DNA of 14,614 nucleotides from an uncultured Collinsella sp. (lineage in GTDB: Bacteria; Actinomycetota; Coriobacteriia; Coriobacteriales; Coriobacteriaceae): positions 1 through 14,614 of the forward strand of contig CABUQK010000047.1 in the NCBI GenBank assembly GCA_902493615.1. The letters run 5' to 3'. Of this stretch, positions 14,219-14,614 are shown one piece after another; position 1 is the stretch's first letter; the number at the start of each line of letters is the position of its first letter. The notes below the pieces were generated by a model. That model had not been told where the DNA came from, did not search any database, and saw only the letters and a program-made list of their open reading frames with translations. The position numbers were made by a program, and so were the translations under genes.

Positions 14219-14233
14219 CACGCGCTCCGCGTG
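14219..14233. promoter_or_regulatory. inverted repeat in the SPFH leader
   Basis: CACGCG (14219-14224), CTC, CGCGTG (14228-14233) is a perfect dyad 26 bases above the SPFH start. It could be an operator or a leader hairpin close to the ribosome site. Confidence 0.4.
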
Positions 14234-14315
14234 TCTAATGAATTGCGAAATGCCGAGCCGACAGGCGCATCGAAAGCCCGTGCGTCTCAATCTATCCCCC
14301 AACTTAGCTCGGTTA

Positions 14316-14321
14316 ATTATA
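14316..14321 (-). promoter_or_regulatory. -10 box of the SPFH cluster
   Basis: A perfect TATAAT on the minus strand, about 124 bases above the SPFH start. The -35 region is poor (TGACTA at an 18-base spacing is the best I see), so an activator or a long leader RNA may be involved. Confidence 0.5.
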
Positions 14322-14389
14322 GCCCTCAAGTCATCGCATTTAGTCACCCGCCGGCGAGCGGTAATAATGTCGCACCTTTGGTCAACTGA

Positions 14390-14479
14390 CGAAGAACCGG
14401 GAGGGTTCGAACCCCAGATACCCTTTTGGGGCACACCCGCTTAGCGGGCGAGTGTCTTCGGCCTCTCGGTCAGCTCTTC
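14390..14479 (-). tRNA. tRNA-Ser(GCU)-like sequence, probably degenerate
   Basis: Read on the minus strand, GAAGAGC (14479-14473) pairs at all seven positions (one G-U) with GTTCTTC (14397-14391), followed by G as discriminator and TCA instead of CCA. The middle has the D-loop text CCGAGAGGCCGAAG, an anticodon stem CTCGC/GCGGG with GCU, a long variable arm (GCCCCAAAAGGGT) and TTCGAAC, all serine-tRNA traits. Several positions are wrong: C instead of U33, two mismatches in the three-pair D stem, a weak T stem, and two extra bases between T arm and acceptor. It is either a decayed gene or a very unusual tRNA. The total of 90 bases fits tRNA-Ser. Confidence 0.6.
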
Positions 14480-14614
14480 GTAACGGCCGTTTTAGCTGTA
14501 ACTAAACTCGTCGGATGGAACAAGGGGAAAGGTATAGGAGCCGCGCTCGCCGTAATGCCAACATGTCTCGGCTAAAGTTACTAGCTCTCGTGATAGGCCA
14601 TAATCGACCGGCAC

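Larger units (their letters stand above)
14193..14614. other. 422-base right-end region without protein gene
   Basis: It holds the SPFH leader with its dyad and TATAAT (to about 14325), then the tRNA-Ser-like sequence (14390-14479), then about 135 bases in which I see no gene on either strand. A weak TTGGCA/TATACC pair upstream of the tRNA-like sequence (minus strand, 19-base spacing) is not convincing as a promoter. Confidence 0.6.

Noticed and set aside
8119..14614. a bounded integrative island with attachment sites
   Set aside because: No integrase or transposase is in the window and I found no second copy of the tRNA 3' end as a direct repeat, so the limits cannot be supported.

Overview
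The window (14.6 kb) looks like chromosomal DNA of an anaerobic, high-GC gut actinobacterium, most plausibly Coriobacteriia (Collinsella-like). This is an inference from gene content (NfnAB-type flavoprotein pair, PEB1-like amino-acid ABC transporter with a twin-arginine lipoprotein, stand-alone PTS IIA) and from codon use, not from a database match. Except for the nfn pair at the left end, all genes lie on the minus strand.

Layout, left to right. (1) 1-1589, plus strand: the 3' end of an NfnA-like gene overlapping a complete nfnB (electron-bifurcating ferredoxin/NADPH flavoprotein), closed by a clear terminator. (2) 5417 down to 1716, minus: an amino-acid ABC transporter operon in the order ATPase, binding lipoprotein, permease, permease, followed by a cytidylate-kinase-like gene. 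(3) 7463 down to 5742, minus: a membrane-anchored parvulin-type foldase and a GatB/YqeY-domain protein, ended by a hairpin with six Us. (4) 8118 down to 7651: a PTS IIA protein of the galactitol/fructose type. (5) 8992 down to 8184: a RelB/DinJ-like antitoxin and PIN-domain toxin, overlapping by one base, with a promoter whose -10 box lies inside an inverted repeat. (6) 14192 down to 9277: a five-gene cluster. It encodes an SPFH protein with three C-terminal zinc ribbons, a four-helix membrane protein, a TFIIB-type zinc-ribbon protein, a coiled-coil protein with a C-terminal membrane hairpin, and a very acidic 63-residue protein. A perfect TATAAT lies upstream and a terminator at 9043-9074. 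(7) 14390-14479: a tRNA-Ser(GCU)-like sequence with several broken consensus positions.

The most interesting part is block 6. Its SPFH/zinc-ribbon and membrane proteins recall the B. subtilis ydjFGHI membrane-stress locus, but no PspA-family protein is present in the window. The two largest partners and the acidic protein are unfamiliar to me. It reads as a membrane-scaffold complex of unknown purpose (envelope stress or defence), next to a toxin-antitoxin pair and a decayed tRNA.

A second theme is a family of hairpin repeats carrying a GGGGACA/TGTCCCC core, found in at least four intergenic gaps (about 1673, 2356, 5523 and 7532-7648) and never inside genes. The copy at 5523-5591 is a 29-bp inverted repeat with one mismatch.
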